Of a stretch of DNA of 38,517 bases, positions 15,101 to 26,120 are shown in pieces (position 1 is the stretch's first letter; every line of letters starts with the position of its first letter). The notes beneath the pieces are model-generated. The model did no database searches. It saw only the letters and a program-made list of their open reading frames with translations, and was not told the origin of the DNA. Position numbers and translations under genes: made by a program. This stretch comes from Smittium mucronatum (Eukaryota; Kickxellomycota; Harpellomycetes; Harpellales; Legeriomycetaceae), in assembly GCA_001953115.1 (NCBI GenBank), contig LSSL01000044.1:1-38517 (forward strand), read 5' to 3'.

Positions 15101-15131
15101 AATGACTATGTTAAATGTGGTTTTGAGATCC
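9181..15131. other. Gene-free AT-rich region
   Basis: About 6 kb with no supportable gene. A 70-codon minus frame at 14,594-14,806 encodes almost only Phe, Leu, Ile, Tyr and Ser, as expected from AT-rich DNA, and is not called. A slightly less AT-rich patch near 9,990-10,230 has no recognisable coding or RNA feature. Confidence 0.6.
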
Positions 15132-15537
15132 ATGTAAATCTGATACTTTTGCGGTGATTTCGAAAATTATGTGATTTTGAAACCTCTGAATACTTTATTG
15201 AAATTGATTGTATTGATTTATTTCTTATTCATCAAATTGTTTTTAGATGAAATAATAATATTTTTTAAATTAATTTGAAATTTTCCAATAAGACTTGTAG
15301 TTTTCAATTTTTCGTTAATGGTAACTATTATTAAAAACACTACGTCTTTGGAAGAATATTCACAAAATTCCATAAAATTATTTTTCTATCATTCAATTTT
15401 GGTTTCTTATGCCACAATTTTTGATATTCATAAATTATGTTTTAAATTACAAATTCAAGTTCTTATAACAAAGATCACGTCTAATAAGCTTCTAAGATCA
15501 TGGGGATTTAAATTTAGTGACATGGAAGTAGAGTTAT
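15132..15537 (+). repeat. Left arm of a large inverted duplication
   Basis: From 15,175 to 15,537 (363 bp) this arm appears identical, base by base, to the reverse complement of 16,555-16,917. Homology continues outward more weakly to about 15,132 (CTGATACTTTTGCGG against TTCATACTTTTGCGG). The left arm has 20 bases between these blocks where the right arm has 3, apparently because a TGATTTYGAAA unit is partly duplicated. The arm contains a 73-codon ATG frame (15,318-15,539). Confidence 0.95.
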
Positions 15538-15539
15538 AG
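15318..15539 (+). CDS. Hypothetical 73-aa ORF inside inverted-repeat arm
   Basis: A frame from ATG to TAG that ends in SWGFKFSDMEVEL. It is the only ATG frame of this length in the arm, and the same 73 codons occur on the opposite strand at 16,553-16,774, where the stop is TGA because the identity ends inside the stop codon. Composition (Ile, Leu, Lys, Ser, with Trp, Asp, Met and Glu near the end) is slightly more protein-like than other AT-rich frames here. I recognise no family, motif, signal peptide or membrane span. It may be a piece of a transposon protein or a chance frame kept only because the DNA was duplicated recently. Confidence 0.25.
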   Translation: MVTIIKNTTSLEEYSQNSIKLFFYHSILVSYATIFDIHKLCFKLQIQVLITKITSNKLLRSWGFKFSDMEVEL

Positions 15540-16554
15540 TCAAAAATAAAATAGAGAAAAGAAAGGAATAATATACTTACTGAACCTAACTCTTATTTAA
15601 CATATTTTAATGTTTTATTTCTATTTATAATAGCTTTTAATCAAACTCTTTTTAAAAAAAATTCTTGATTAAATCATGAAAATTAGAAAGTTAAATATTC
15701 ATCATTATAATTTCTAATAATGGTAACAGCAATTTTTTTTCATGCTCCTTTTTTAATTAGTAAATTTATATGCAGATACATAAAAAATACTATTGAGTTT
15801 GGATAAATGTGATTATAGGTGTATTACGTTCTAAATTTAGATTAAACCAATTGTTTATAGATTCAATTCATTAAAAGCTGGCAAAAAATATTTATCATTG
15901 TTTATATTTGAAAATATTGTTTTTCGACAAAAAAACCTAAAAAAAAAAATGAGATAAATTTGAATTAACTTTTAATAAACACATATATTCTTATCTCTTT
16001 GTGTTAATGAATGTAGTTGCACTTAAATTAGAAAAATTCAAATTTTATTTAATTTTAGTCAATCCCCGATTAACACAAATTTAATTTAATTTCATAAGGT
16101 TATAAAATCTCTAAAAAGGTCAAATAATCTAAAATAAAAAGTAATAATACGAACTTTTATTTAAGCTTTTAAATTTACCCCTGAAAACTCTCAAAAAAGT
16201 AGATAAAAAAGTAAGAACAAATAACCAAATTAAAATACCATTATTTTGACTGTGAAAATGAAATCAGAAACCAAAAGAATAAAAAGCTTTAAATGATGAA
16301 AATTTTTACAGAAAAAAAAGCAAATAAATAAGCATATATTAAAAATTAAAAGCTAAAATTTATCACCATAAAATTTCCTCAAAAAATACATATAAAATAA
16401 TATTTACTCCTAATTGCACTGCTATTTTTGTAAATAAAAACTGCTATTATTTTTTACATAAATCGTTTGAATCATTTATATTTAAATTCAACGATTTTAT
16501 ATTTAGATACCAATACTTATTGAAGGTTTTTTTCTCCCTAATTTATTTTAAATC
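15538..16554. other. Spacer of the inverted duplication
   Basis: 1,017 bp of AT-rich DNA between the identical arms. No ORF, RNA gene or known element is visible. Confidence 0.7.
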
Positions 16555-16774
16555 ATAACTCTACTTCCATGTCACTAAATTTAAATCCCCATGATCTTAG
16601 AAGCTTATTAGACGTGATCTTTGTTATAAGAACTTGAATTTGTAATTTAAAACATAATTTATGAATATCAAAAATTGTGGCATAAGAAACCAAAATTGAA
16701 TGATAGAAAAATAATTTTATGGAATTTTGTGAATATTCTTCCAAAGACGTAGTGTTTTTAATAATAGTTACCAT
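16553..16774 (-). CDS. Hypothetical 73-aa ORF, second identical copy
   Basis: Identical protein and DNA to the frame at 15,318-15,539, on the opposite strand in the right arm. Only the stop differs (TGA here, TAG there), because the stop straddles the repeat boundary. No recognised domain. Its presence twice reflects the DNA duplication and is not independent evidence of coding. Confidence 0.25.
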   Translation of the reverse strand: MVTIIKNTTSLEEYSQNSIKLFFYHSILVSYATIFDIHKLCFKLQIQVLITKITSNKLLRSWGFKFSDMEVEL

Positions 16775-16943
16775 TAACGAAAAATTGAAAACTACAAGTC
16801 TTATTGGAAAATTTCAAATTAATTTAAAAAATATTATTATTTCATCTAAAAACAATTTGATGAATAAGAAATAAATCAATACAATCAATTTCAATAAAGT
16901 ATTCAGAGGTTTCAAAACAACCGCAAAAGTATGAAATCCACAT
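16555..16943 (-). repeat. Right arm of a large inverted duplication
   Basis: Reverse complement of the left arm. 16,555-16,917 appears identical to 15,175-15,537, and the weaker outer homology reaches about 16,943. No clear target-site duplication could be seen outside the arms. Confidence 0.95.
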
Positions 16944-17062
16944 AAAAAAACTATTTAAATTTTTACCAACTTTAGGTAGTCCGCAGGACAGTTTTGAATT
17001 TTGAATCTTAAATTTTTCATTTTAATTTGCTTAGAAATCCTCCCAGATAAAGAAAATCTACA

Positions 17063-17086
17063 ATATATATATATATATATATATAT
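17063..17086 (+). repeat. AT dinucleotide microsatellite
   Basis: About 12 uninterrupted AT units, shortly before the TTA array. Confidence 0.9.
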
Positions 17087-17119
17087 TAATTAGGGAAATA
17101 AATTAAATATTAAGGGATA

Positions 17120-17121
<2 letters not shown>

Positions 17122-17150
<29 letters not shown>
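17122..17150 (+). repeat. TTA trinucleotide microsatellite
   Basis: About nine uninterrupted TTA/ATT units. Confidence 0.9.
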
Positions 17151-17759
17151 TGAATAATTCGGTATTTACAAAAAAACAATTATTTTAAAGCATTTTTATT
17201 AAAATTAATTTGAATATAGAAATCATAATAAAATAGAGCTAACAATATCTTTTTTAATAGAGATTTTCCCAAGCTCAACTTTTCTTGAGTTTTATGGATT
17301 TAAGTATAAATTTCGATATAACTCTTTTTCTTATAAATCTTTTCTTAAAAATCTTGAGCTTTAATCCATGAAATTAAATTATATTAGAAGCTATCATTTG
17401 CTTATTTAGTTCTTATTTTTCTTACTTCTTTTACTTATTGATTTCCAACAACATTTTTCTATTTTTTTGCATCATAATTCTGTAAAAATTATAAAAATTA
17501 GATATTCAACTTTCAGAAGATATATATGTGTGTGTGGTATTGATACTCATGATATTTTGTAATTTTAGCCGATTTTATCTACTGTGTTATTTTGAGGTAC
17601 CTTATATTCTCATTAGGTACTATTATAAAATCATTCGAGCTCTTTAGGGGGATAATTAATTGATATTGTACGAATATGTTTGAAATATTAAGTTTTATCA
17701 TTTTTTATTGGATATTATAACGGAGATTGCAAAATAAATTAAAAAAAGTATCAATAAGC

Positions 17760-17790
17760 ACAATAAACACAGTAAACACAGTAAACACAA
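17760..17790 (+). repeat. Short 9-bp tandem repeat
   Basis: Three units of the type CAGTAAACA (first unit CAATAAACA). It lies just beyond the 3' end of the DIRS-like relic and may be part of its non-coding end or unrelated. Confidence 0.7.
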
Positions 17791-17931
17791 TTACTTTCAT
17801 CTTTTAAAAGGTAATTTTAGAGTTTTGGATGGAACTTAATACATCCGCTTTACTGATATAATATTAATCAATCTTAGAAATAAAGTCTTTGATTAATTTT
17901 ACATTATATCTCATGGGGTGAATATATTAAG

Positions 17932-18930
17932 TTAATCCAGAGGTAGCAACGCTGTAGTTATATTTTTCTGTGCGTTACGGTTCAATCGTTAATAAGTGTC
18001 AAAGATGTCTTAATTTGACCAAAACGCATATGAGGACAATGTTGAATACCGATATCTCAGATGAAGCTGAAAAGTGTCTCCAATTTCCCGTAATTTGAGA
18101 ATGGGTATATTTGGGGATGGCATGATTAACTCGGATAGCTTTTGCATATTCCTAGTGATACTATCCACAGATAATTGGCAGTAATAATCTTATTACTTTT
18201 GGAACAACTCGTTAACTATGATCAATTCATTGTTGTTTTTAGTAGTAAGACACAGTTTTTGCGCGACCTTTTCCATTTGCATGTAATAAGATCTTACTGG
18301 ACATAGTACTGGGTCGGAATTTTTATTAATTTTACGGAATCGTTTAATCAACTTCCCGTTACGTTTTTTTCTTGGGTCCTACTATGAGTAGTTTTAGTAC
18401 TTCACCATTGATAAATGTGCATGCATCGTCGATACTGTGGATATTACTTACGTGGAGAAAACCACAGAGTGCTAAGAGCAACGTTTTTTAGATTTTATTC
18501 TGAAAATATTTAGTTCATCTGTTTTTCAACATTCTCTTAATTTCCTTACTATTTGGGAAACATATATGGTGGGTAAAGAATTTTTTTGCATCGGTTTAGT
18601 TGATTGAAATGAGTAATTACTTTCGAAATGGTGAATTTTAGTTTTTATATTGGTTTTATAAGTTACTAATTATAGTAGAACTGTACACCTTTTTTTTGGT
18701 ACGCTGATTTTTCTTAAATAAAATCTATATATCAAGAGATATATTACTCGACTCGCTATAACAGACTTTTTTTTATTGTTGCTGATTTTACGATCTAGAA
18801 ATTTCTCCTGTTCATAATTATATCTAGACTTAAGTTTCACTGATATTTTTTTTGAAAGGATAAAATTAATATCCTTATTATAGAGTTTTTTTTTCGAGAT
18901 CATCATCATATTCTTAATGCCACTAAGCAT
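17932..18930 (-). pseudogene. DIRS-like element: tyrosine recombinase relic
   Basis: This is the decayed recombinase module that in DIRS/Ngaro elements integrates circular DNA instead of a DDE integrase. Read on the minus strand, about 18,486-18,410 gives TLLLALCGFLHVSNIHSIDD, matching the 'aLLaLtg.lRvsDI..I' arginine-box region, with the usual Arg replaced by His and the usual Asp by Asn. Further on come LCPVRSYYMQ, then SVDSITRNMQKLSELIM, then a damaged second box, and near 18,015-17,985 WSN and FDTY followed by RL. The second tyrosine of the expected YYRL is now a TAA stop (17,989-17,991). The frame ends NITTALLPLD then TAA at 17,932. Several frameshifts and stops interrupt it, so it cannot be active. 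Confidence 0.85.
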
Positions 18931-18959
18931 CAATTTTCGTTTTTAAAAGCAGAGATTAT

Positions 18960-19411
18960 CCGCTTTTTGGATCCGGGACGACTTCAGTCGCCTGAATAAA
19001 GATGATTTGATTGATTGAAATCTGCGGGTGATACGGGTACTAAATTGCTGATATCTATAGGGTTGTAACCATTGAAGCGGTAAGACTTTCCTGTTTTTCC
19101 TTCCGGGCGATTTGAGATATTATATTCCATTGATTCCAGCGGTATGGGTTATTATAACTTTTCCAGTTGTATAGCAAAGCGTTATTAACGGCTGATTTCT
19201 TGTCTTGGAACAAGTGGTATTAGTTTTGAACTTTCTTGTTTTCTCTCGACGCAAACAAATCTACTTCGTGTTTTCTGTAAAATACAATAATATTTTTGGA
19301 CCCTTTTTTAGATAGAGAACATTCCTTCTGTGCAGTCTGTATGCTCTGACCATTTTCTGTTTTCATAGCGGATGATATATATTTTACCTGTGGCTTGGTT
19401 TTAGTGTTCAA
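18960..19411 (-). pseudogene. DIRS-like element: RNase H to recombinase linker relic
   Basis: The segment HEVDLFASRENKK (19,270-19,232) is diagnostic of the region after RNase H in DIRS-type and some Gypsy-type Pol proteins (family pattern EVDLFASR.N). Downstream, about 19,200-18,960, the reading continues NNALLYNWKSY, then WNIISQIARKEKQESL, then two stops in place of the two expected tryptophans of the conserved 'P.WP...WYP' stretch (TGG changed to TAG both times), then ATEVVPDPKSG. The order and spacing fit one ancestral Pol frame shared with the RT segment upstream. Confidence 0.9.
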
Positions 19412-19559
19412 AAAATTGTATCAAATGAGTTTTTTGATACTATGTAATAAAAGAGAATTAATACCACCAAAATTTCTGGTTTAAGGTAATTCGAGTTTTT
19501 TTTTATTAGACTAATATCAAGAAAACGGCAAAATTTTGGAGCGAGAGTGTGAAAAAATC

Positions 19560-20000
19560 GTCGAAAATTCTTTGGAGTTGATATGCATCAACAAAATTGA
19601 GAAACTACACGATACCGGCAAAATCGGGATATCAAAACAATCTCCAATGCCGCGTCACTGTAATATGTGAACATTTCCGGCGCTGTATTCTCCTGCAAGA
19701 AGGAAAGTCTGTTACAGGATTTCAATTCTTTGGTACTCAAATTTAGATTCTGTATTGCAATTTTGGCCAAAATTATTTTCGATTTCTATGATTTCTTCAC
19801 CCGGGAGGGCAGTTTTTTTCAAATCTAGAAGTCTCCTAAACATCAGTCTTCCAGGAAGCGGAGTTATATAAATTTCCTGAGATTTCAATAAAATTCCATT
19901 AAGACATTTAAATGTCGTTGCCCCTACCTTCAGTATTTTTTTTCTTCCATTAGTAGGCCCTTGATCTTTGAATAAGGGGGCTTGAGATTTATCTGACGTG
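19560..20000 (-). pseudogene. DIRS-like element: RNase H relic
   Basis: The minus-strand reading contains RLMFRRLLDLKKTALPG (about 19,860-19,805) and then, in another frame, LNLSTKELKSCNRLSFLQEN and TYYSDAALE (the latter about 19,668-19,642). In the family, the stretch before RNase H has an 'AK.EL.WW...L...N' helix followed by the catalytic 'YSDASL.GWG' strand. The SDA motif is preserved, while the flanking Trp residues and the reading frame are lost. It sits between the RT and EVDLFASR segments, as expected for Pol. Confidence 0.8.
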
Positions 20001-20019
20001 ATTTGATAGCCATTCAATC

Positions 20020-20820
20020 CGTTTTATAAAATGGGTGTTATTTTTACATACATCTCGAGCTTTACGTTTTATAAAAGACCCAGGAGTTTTGAATGTATTA
20101 GATACATTTTTTTCAAAAAATGATCCCTAGAGCTCCCCAGTATAAAAAGACCTTCCAAATATTCTGGAGTTCTTATCAATTTCCCTCTTTTTTTTATGTC
20201 AATATTGGCCACAGGACCTTTTAAAACGTATGAAAGCTCAGAAAAAGTCTAAAAGGGAACATTCTGGATTTTTAAGCTCTTCCGATCCATTGGAAACGCA
20301 ATTATCTCGTGTAAGACTCTTGTATAAGTATTTGTATAAAATTATCCTCTAGGTCTAATGATTTCATTTATTTTTTCCTGCGTATGAGGTTGCATATTGA
20401 AGAGTGTGATTGAATTTTGAATTTTTTCTTTTTTATGTAAGAATTCAACAACCTTGATACTATGACTAATCTGAATCCACAATTTCTATTTCTAATTACA
20501 AAAATATTGCTGTAGAAACTTGTTTTTTTAATCATTATTTCCTCTATTGTTCGCCTTGATAAAAATGAGGAAATTTTTTCTTTTAGGGTCTTTCGGGTCT
20601 CTTTACAGATCTTCCATTTGCTTTGCGCTGAATGCAGCTTCTGCAGACGTGGCTCCGCAAGCTGAAGCTTCTGTGACAATGACGGAGTTCTAGAGGTTTC
20701 TTATTAAAAAATGGAATCCTGAAACCACTATAGAAGATTTTACTGGTCCTTTTATCGTCCGTGAACTTCTCGCAAGCTTTTCTGAACATCGCAAGATGTT
20801 CCCCTATAGGGGGACCTGTT
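20020..20820 (-). pseudogene. DIRS-like element: reverse transcriptase relic
   Basis: Several DIRS-type RT landmarks occur in order on the minus strand. PPIGEHLAMFRKACEKFTDD with GFRIPFF (about 20,816-20,703) is the N-terminal block. SFYSNIFVIRNRNCGFRLVI with LLNSYIKKKKFKIQ (about 20,530-20,410) matches the FYS.LFvvpKk.GG.RpVi..r.LN.yi...FKm pattern. QNVPF with YVLKGPVANI precedes EYLEGLFILGSS, where YLEG (20,161-20,150) stands at the place of the catalytic YLDD. Frameshifts separate the blocks. The catalytic aspartates are lost, so the enzyme is dead. Confidence 0.92.
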
Positions 20821-20879
20821 TATATCCCTATTAAGATCATCTCTCTAACTTATTTCTCTCCCACAAAAAATTTATTGTT

Positions 20880-21621
20880 GTGGGTGATTTCTAGTAGTGT
20901 TGGTCGAAATTGCAGCCTCGGCGCTCAAATAAATAAATTTTTTGTTGAAAGTACTGCTCTGAATAATAGCCTGCTAGTTTCTGTGATAGGGATTGCAGAT
21001 CCTGTTTCATTTATCAAGCTTTTTTCTGTAAATAAAGATATCCAGTTTTTCTTGATCCATAAGCGAAATAATGTCTAACTCAATAAGCCTAATCAGCTTT
21101 CTTGGTGATTATATTCCCTTTTGATTGTTTTATGGTTACCCTTAAGTGACTGATGCAAAGATTTCAGATAGAAGGACTCTCATTTAATATGAAAAAAGAA
21201 CTTTTGGATCTTCAATTATTGTTTCCGGAGTTTCTTGGATTTTGTGTTGCACCCAGTAATCTGTAGATTTTTTAGCTTAGTCTAATGCTACCTATATCCC
21301 AATTAAGGTAGAGTCTGATTTTATCACTTCCGTGGATGCTGAATCATTTAGTAGTTGTGGTTTTTGGATCATTGAACTACTATTTGGGTGCGCATATATT
21401 ACTTCTTTTTTTTTATCTCCCGAAATATGGGTGCAGAAAAAATCCTCCTCGATATAGGGGAATCTATAAAGAGCTTTGGGTAGATTTGGAGATATTTAAT
21501 TGGTTTCATTGTGGTTTAAAAATGGTTCTCAGATTCCTGAAAAGTAGATATTTTGATAAATATCCGATGTAACTTTTTTTGGGACTTTGGGTGGTTTTAA
21601 AGCTTCATCTATACTTTGCAT
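20880..21621 (-). pseudogene. DIRS-like element: gag-like ORF relic
   Basis: A minus-strand frame begins with ATG at 21,621 (MQSIDEALKPPKVPKKVTSD) and continues with stops and shifts through FPYIEEDFF, PQLLNDSASTEVIKSDSTL, MRVLLSEIFASVT and SLMDQEKLD (near 21,060). These blocks resemble the putative gag proteins of DIRS-type elements that I recall from Harpellales fungi; that is memory, not a search. At least two stops sit where Gln would be expected in the family (TAG and TAA for CAG and CAA). It lies directly 5' of the RT relic, as in intact elements. Confidence 0.75.
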
Positions 21622-21849
21622 TAAATAGTGAAAAAAATTGAATTAAATTTGTAAATCTTTGAAGCTGATAGATTACCTTTGCGAAAGAAAATGTGATGAT
21701 TATTTTATTTAATGTACTTGCAGTTATTGCAGATAAAAGCTTTTCGATTTTACATAAAACTTTAATTTTTTTGTAAGCCCGTTTTTATTACCCAATAAAA
21801 GATTATAACACTTCATCTATCCATCCTACTAGATAAAATCAGATAATTT

Positions 21850-22130
21850 CTTTTTTCTTCATATTTTATCGAATAAAATCTATTGGTGATATGAGTTTGA
21901 TTTTTAAAAAAAACAATGGAAATTCAGTATAATCTTTAACCCCTTTTTAAAATTAAACTATAAAAAAATTCGTATATTCACCCAATAAAATCTTGTCTCA
22001 AAAAAATCAATATTTATTGGATCATAGAACTGAAAAAAATAGTAATCTCACTAAATTTCTGTTAGTTAATATTATCTAAAAAATATAGAAATTTTCTTGA
22101 ATAAAATCTTTGATGTTTTTCTTGCTTTAA
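21850..22130 (+). repeat. Left long terminal inverted repeat of foldback element
   Basis: The sequence from TATTTTATCGAATAAAAT through TGATATGAGTTTGATTTT, TTTAACCCCTTTT and CACCCAATAAAATCTTGTCT aligns, as reverse complement, with 23,330-23,600. The best block is CCCAATAAAATCTTGTCT, exact in both arms. Identity elsewhere is imperfect, so the element is old. Confidence 0.85.
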
Positions 22131-23329
22131 AAAAGTGTAAAAATTACAAAAATAATGAACTCTATGCCAAAAGTGATAGACTCGGTGAATTAAAATATGT
22201 TTATAGTAGGTAAGTAAGACATTAAATTACTTTTATTTATTTACAGTTAGTTTTTCTTTATATTTCGGATCAAAATGTGCATTTGAGCGAAATTTTGAAT
22301 TATATTGATAATATTTTTGATTTTTCAAATTTAAACAAAAAAGAGATTGAAATTGCGAATTAATTTGTGCTAGTGATATTCAATTTAGCTTATAATTGTT
22401 TTTAATTAGCATTTGCAAAAAAAAATTCAAATTAGATTGCGTTTATTGATTTTTTCAAAACAGAATACATGTTCGAATTTTGTTTAAATTATTTATTTAA
22501 ATTTAAATTTATCTTTTTTTTAAATTTTTAGAATTTTTTATGCTAATCCAACTATGTTTTTTTAAAATTTTATATTAGGACATAAAATATTTAATAAAAT
22601 TTATCAATATTTTATAGCTAATTAAGTTTTTTCTGAAATAAACTTAATACTACAAATAAAAAAAATCATAAAAAAAAGAGATGATAAAAATAATTTTAGG
22701 CTTCCCCATCTTTGCTTGAAAAATATTTGAACTAAAGCGGGGGTTTAAAAAAGTAGAATTAAACCTTTAAATAAAATTTTCTATAAAAAAATTTTTATCT
22801 ATTGTGTTCAATACATTTTAAAAATTCTTATAGACCAATGGATGGTGTTTTTTAAAAAGATTAAAACCAAAATATGCGCTATTGCTATAATTGCGAATTA
22901 TATAACAGTATAATACCGTTTTATTTGGAAAAAATTAAAAAAGAAAGGTAAAAATTTAATTATAATTGCTCTAAAATATTAAAAAACAAGTCAGTGTGCC
23001 ATATCAAACACAATTGAATTTGCAAAAAAGATGCTAAAACAAACGTATTATCAGACTAATTGCTAATTGCTAATTTCTAGTAAAAACGCAAAAGTGTTTG
23101 AAAACGCAAAAAAAATTCTCCCATACATTCTAAAACGTAAAATCATGGGCATTTACAGCTCACAATTGAAATTTCGAAAGAAAATAAATTAAATAAATTA
23201 ATATACATTAAGGTTTAAACCCTTGAATAATCAAACATCAAATTAATTAATTTGAAACTTTTTATTCGGTACATAATTCTTTCTAATAGTATCTTTTAAT
23301 GTTTTTTTTTAAAAAAAATAAGGGTGATT
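22131..23329. mobile_element. Interior of foldback / possible non-autonomous MULE
   Basis: About 1.2 kb between two long inverted repeats, with no ORF. A short block near 23,000-23,030 (CATATCAAACACAATTGAATTTGCA) resembles part of the MULE transposase relic at 27,262-27,285 (GCATCAAACATAATTGAATTTAT). Long TIRs plus a trace of similarity to a MULE gene suggest a degenerate MULE derivative. I could not fix a 9-bp target duplication because the outer ends are too diverged. Confidence 0.5.
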
Positions 23330-23600
23330 TAACTGTTATAACTGAAAATATCTATATTTTTTTAGCTATTAAAAATTAAAAGCAAAACATATAATGTTTT
23401 TTTTTTCAACTCTATGCTCAAATAAAAATTAATTTTTTTAAGACAAGATTTTATTGGGTAAACATATGAATTTTTTTATATTTAAACTACTAAAAAGGGT
23501 TAAATGTTATATTTTATTGGTTATTCTAAAATCAATCTCATATCATAGATGAATTTTATTTGATAAAATACCAAGTTAAAAAAACACATTAATCAAATAA
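23330..23600 (-). repeat. Right long terminal inverted repeat of foldback element
   Basis: Reverse complement of 21,850-22,130. It contains AGACAAGATTTTATTGGG (mirror of the left arm), AAAAGGGTTAAA and CAATCTCATATCA. The outer limit is uncertain by some tens of bases. Confidence 0.85.
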
Positions 23601-26120
23601 TACCTATTAAGAATAAGGGATATCTCAAAATCACATAATACATAAAATTGCGGCTAAAATCTCAAAAACACGTACTTCATATATATATACATATATATTG
23701 CGGAAAAAAAAACTTATTAACTCTAATATATAAAAAAAATCTGAAATATGGACATTTCTTAAAAATAAAAATCATTAATAACCCTCAATTGTAATTAAAT
23801 ATTATCACCTGCATGCTAATATCATGTTTTAAAACTTAAATTGGTGTAGATTTAGGGGGAAAAATTAATTTTTTTGATTTAAATATTTATATTTACTACA
23901 TATAATTTATTATTTAGTTTTTTTATACACTGTTTAATTATTCATTCGGTAAAATATATCTTTTAAATTTCACAACAGATCTTCCTTTTTTTTTTGTATG
24001 TCATTAACCCTGCAACTTGATAAATTACTTGAAACTATTTTTTTATATAATATACCTATGGAGCTACTATATGAGATATCTAATACTAATACTTCATATT
24101 AAGCTCATAGAAAAAGTAGGTATTTTTTTTGAGGTAAACCAGTATCTAAATTTACTCTTTATCTGTGGCTTTTTATAATTTTTAAGGCTATATATCTTTA
24201 ATGTTCCTTTTTATCTGTTAAAAGCTTATAAGCTCTAATAGAATTTAAAAATCAATTTAACTTAAGGATTAATATCCGAAAAAATAACATTATTTAATTG
24301 ATATGTTTTTCTCATCAGGGATAATATTTATAATTTAATTTATTTCTTATATTACAAGTAGTGTAATTTGCGGATGAGCATCAACTGGAATATATATATA
24401 TTGAGTTAATAAGCTATATTAAAAAATATCGATTTAATTTCACAAATAAATTATTAAGATTATAATATTTTATTTAAAGGAAACATTTAATTTCCTGAAT
24501 CTTTTGGATTATTTTTTGACTAAATTTTATTTTTCATAATTTATATTTTATAAAATCCTATATATTCAAATAAATTACTATTCTAAACCTTTCTGGTTTT
24601 GTTTAATATATATCTAATATATTTAGAATATTAATATCGAATGAACTTTGGTAATAATCGTATTGAAATTCTCCATGAAATATTCTCAATTATGAGATTC
24701 ATTTGAGACCGATATATCCGGATATTTGATATAAGGTGCCGAACAATACTTTTTGGAATTTTTCGAATAAAATTTTTAAAGAAAAAAATTAAACTTCAAA
24801 TAAAAATAACAGTCATTTTAAAAAATCAAAAATTTATATTCAGTTTTGAAACCTTTTTATATATATTTTTTGTTTTTTTAAATATTTCATATCTTAAAAA
24901 ATAAGTGGGCTTATTTTATGAAATTATAAAATAGAATAATATATAAATTTATATGAGAGCAAGTTTATGGGGTTTTTTAACTGTTTGCTTTTTTTTTATA
25001 AATATTTTTGATTAAATTTTAATAATTTCTAATATGTATGATTATAAATTTAAAATTTATTGTTGATTTGTGATAAAAAAACTAAAAAAATTTAAATTTC
25101 ACTTTCAGGCTTATTGTTTATATTTTATTGGAAAACTTAACTTGTGTGAAAATCGGAATAAATTTTGAAAAAAAGTAAATTTCATCACTTTCCTACAGAA
25201 ATTTCCAGATTTAAGTATAGTTTTTTGACATCATTTATCCCGATTAAAACATAATAATATGAATATACTGTTTTATAATGTATTTTTATATAAATTCTGT
25301 TAAAAAAAATTAAGATAATGATAAAAAACCAATTAATTAATTTTTACTTAGAAGCAGAAAAAAATTGACATTTTATTGAATAAATTTATATTTTATGCAT
25401 AAAATTTGACTTATTTTTCACCCATTTGTTTTATTCTGTTTTAATTTAACTAACTCTTATAAAAAAATCGAATAAAATATAAATCGACCATTGATTAAGC
25501 AATTTTTCTGATTTTTTTAAAAAAAAATTTCTGTATTTATCAGCTAATCTGTATTTTTTTATTATTGCCCCACATATCAGGTTTTTTATTGGTTATTTTT
25601 AGAAAAAATTTTATCCATTATTTTTTTTCTTGATATTTTTTTATCGCAATTTTTTCATGTGGAATTGATCAAATATAAATAGATAAATGATAAAATAATG
25701 ATTTTTTAAGGAACTGCTTGAAAAATTACCCAAATGGTTGATAATTTATTGCATAATATGAATTTTTATTATCCCCCCTCTTCACAGTAATCTTATTTCT
25801 TAAAAAACAATCTGAAATTTAATAAATCGATTTATTACATATATAATTTATCTATTTTGTTTGCTTAAAATCCACCGCAATAAAAAAATTGGGTTTTTAA
25901 TTAATAAAAAAAAATTATACCAATTTTATTCTAAAAAAAGATTGAATTCCAAAATTTTATGTGCAGATAAAAATATAATTTATTTCTGGCTCATATTATT
26001 ATTTAAAAAAAGCTAAATCTAATCTTCTGTTATAGCTCTTATATAAATAAATTAAAAAAAACTAAAAAAATATATGAAATAGCTTTAACATTAAATATTT
26101 TAAATTCAATTCAAATACTA
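23601..26120. other. Gene-free AT-rich region
   Basis: About 2.5 kb of AT-rich DNA without a supportable gene or repeat. Confidence 0.55.

Noticed and set aside
20761..21572. Plus-strand frames of 105 and 78 codons (20,761-21,078 and 21,336-21,572)
   Set aside because: They lie opposite the gag and RT relic, and the minus-strand reading carries the family motifs.
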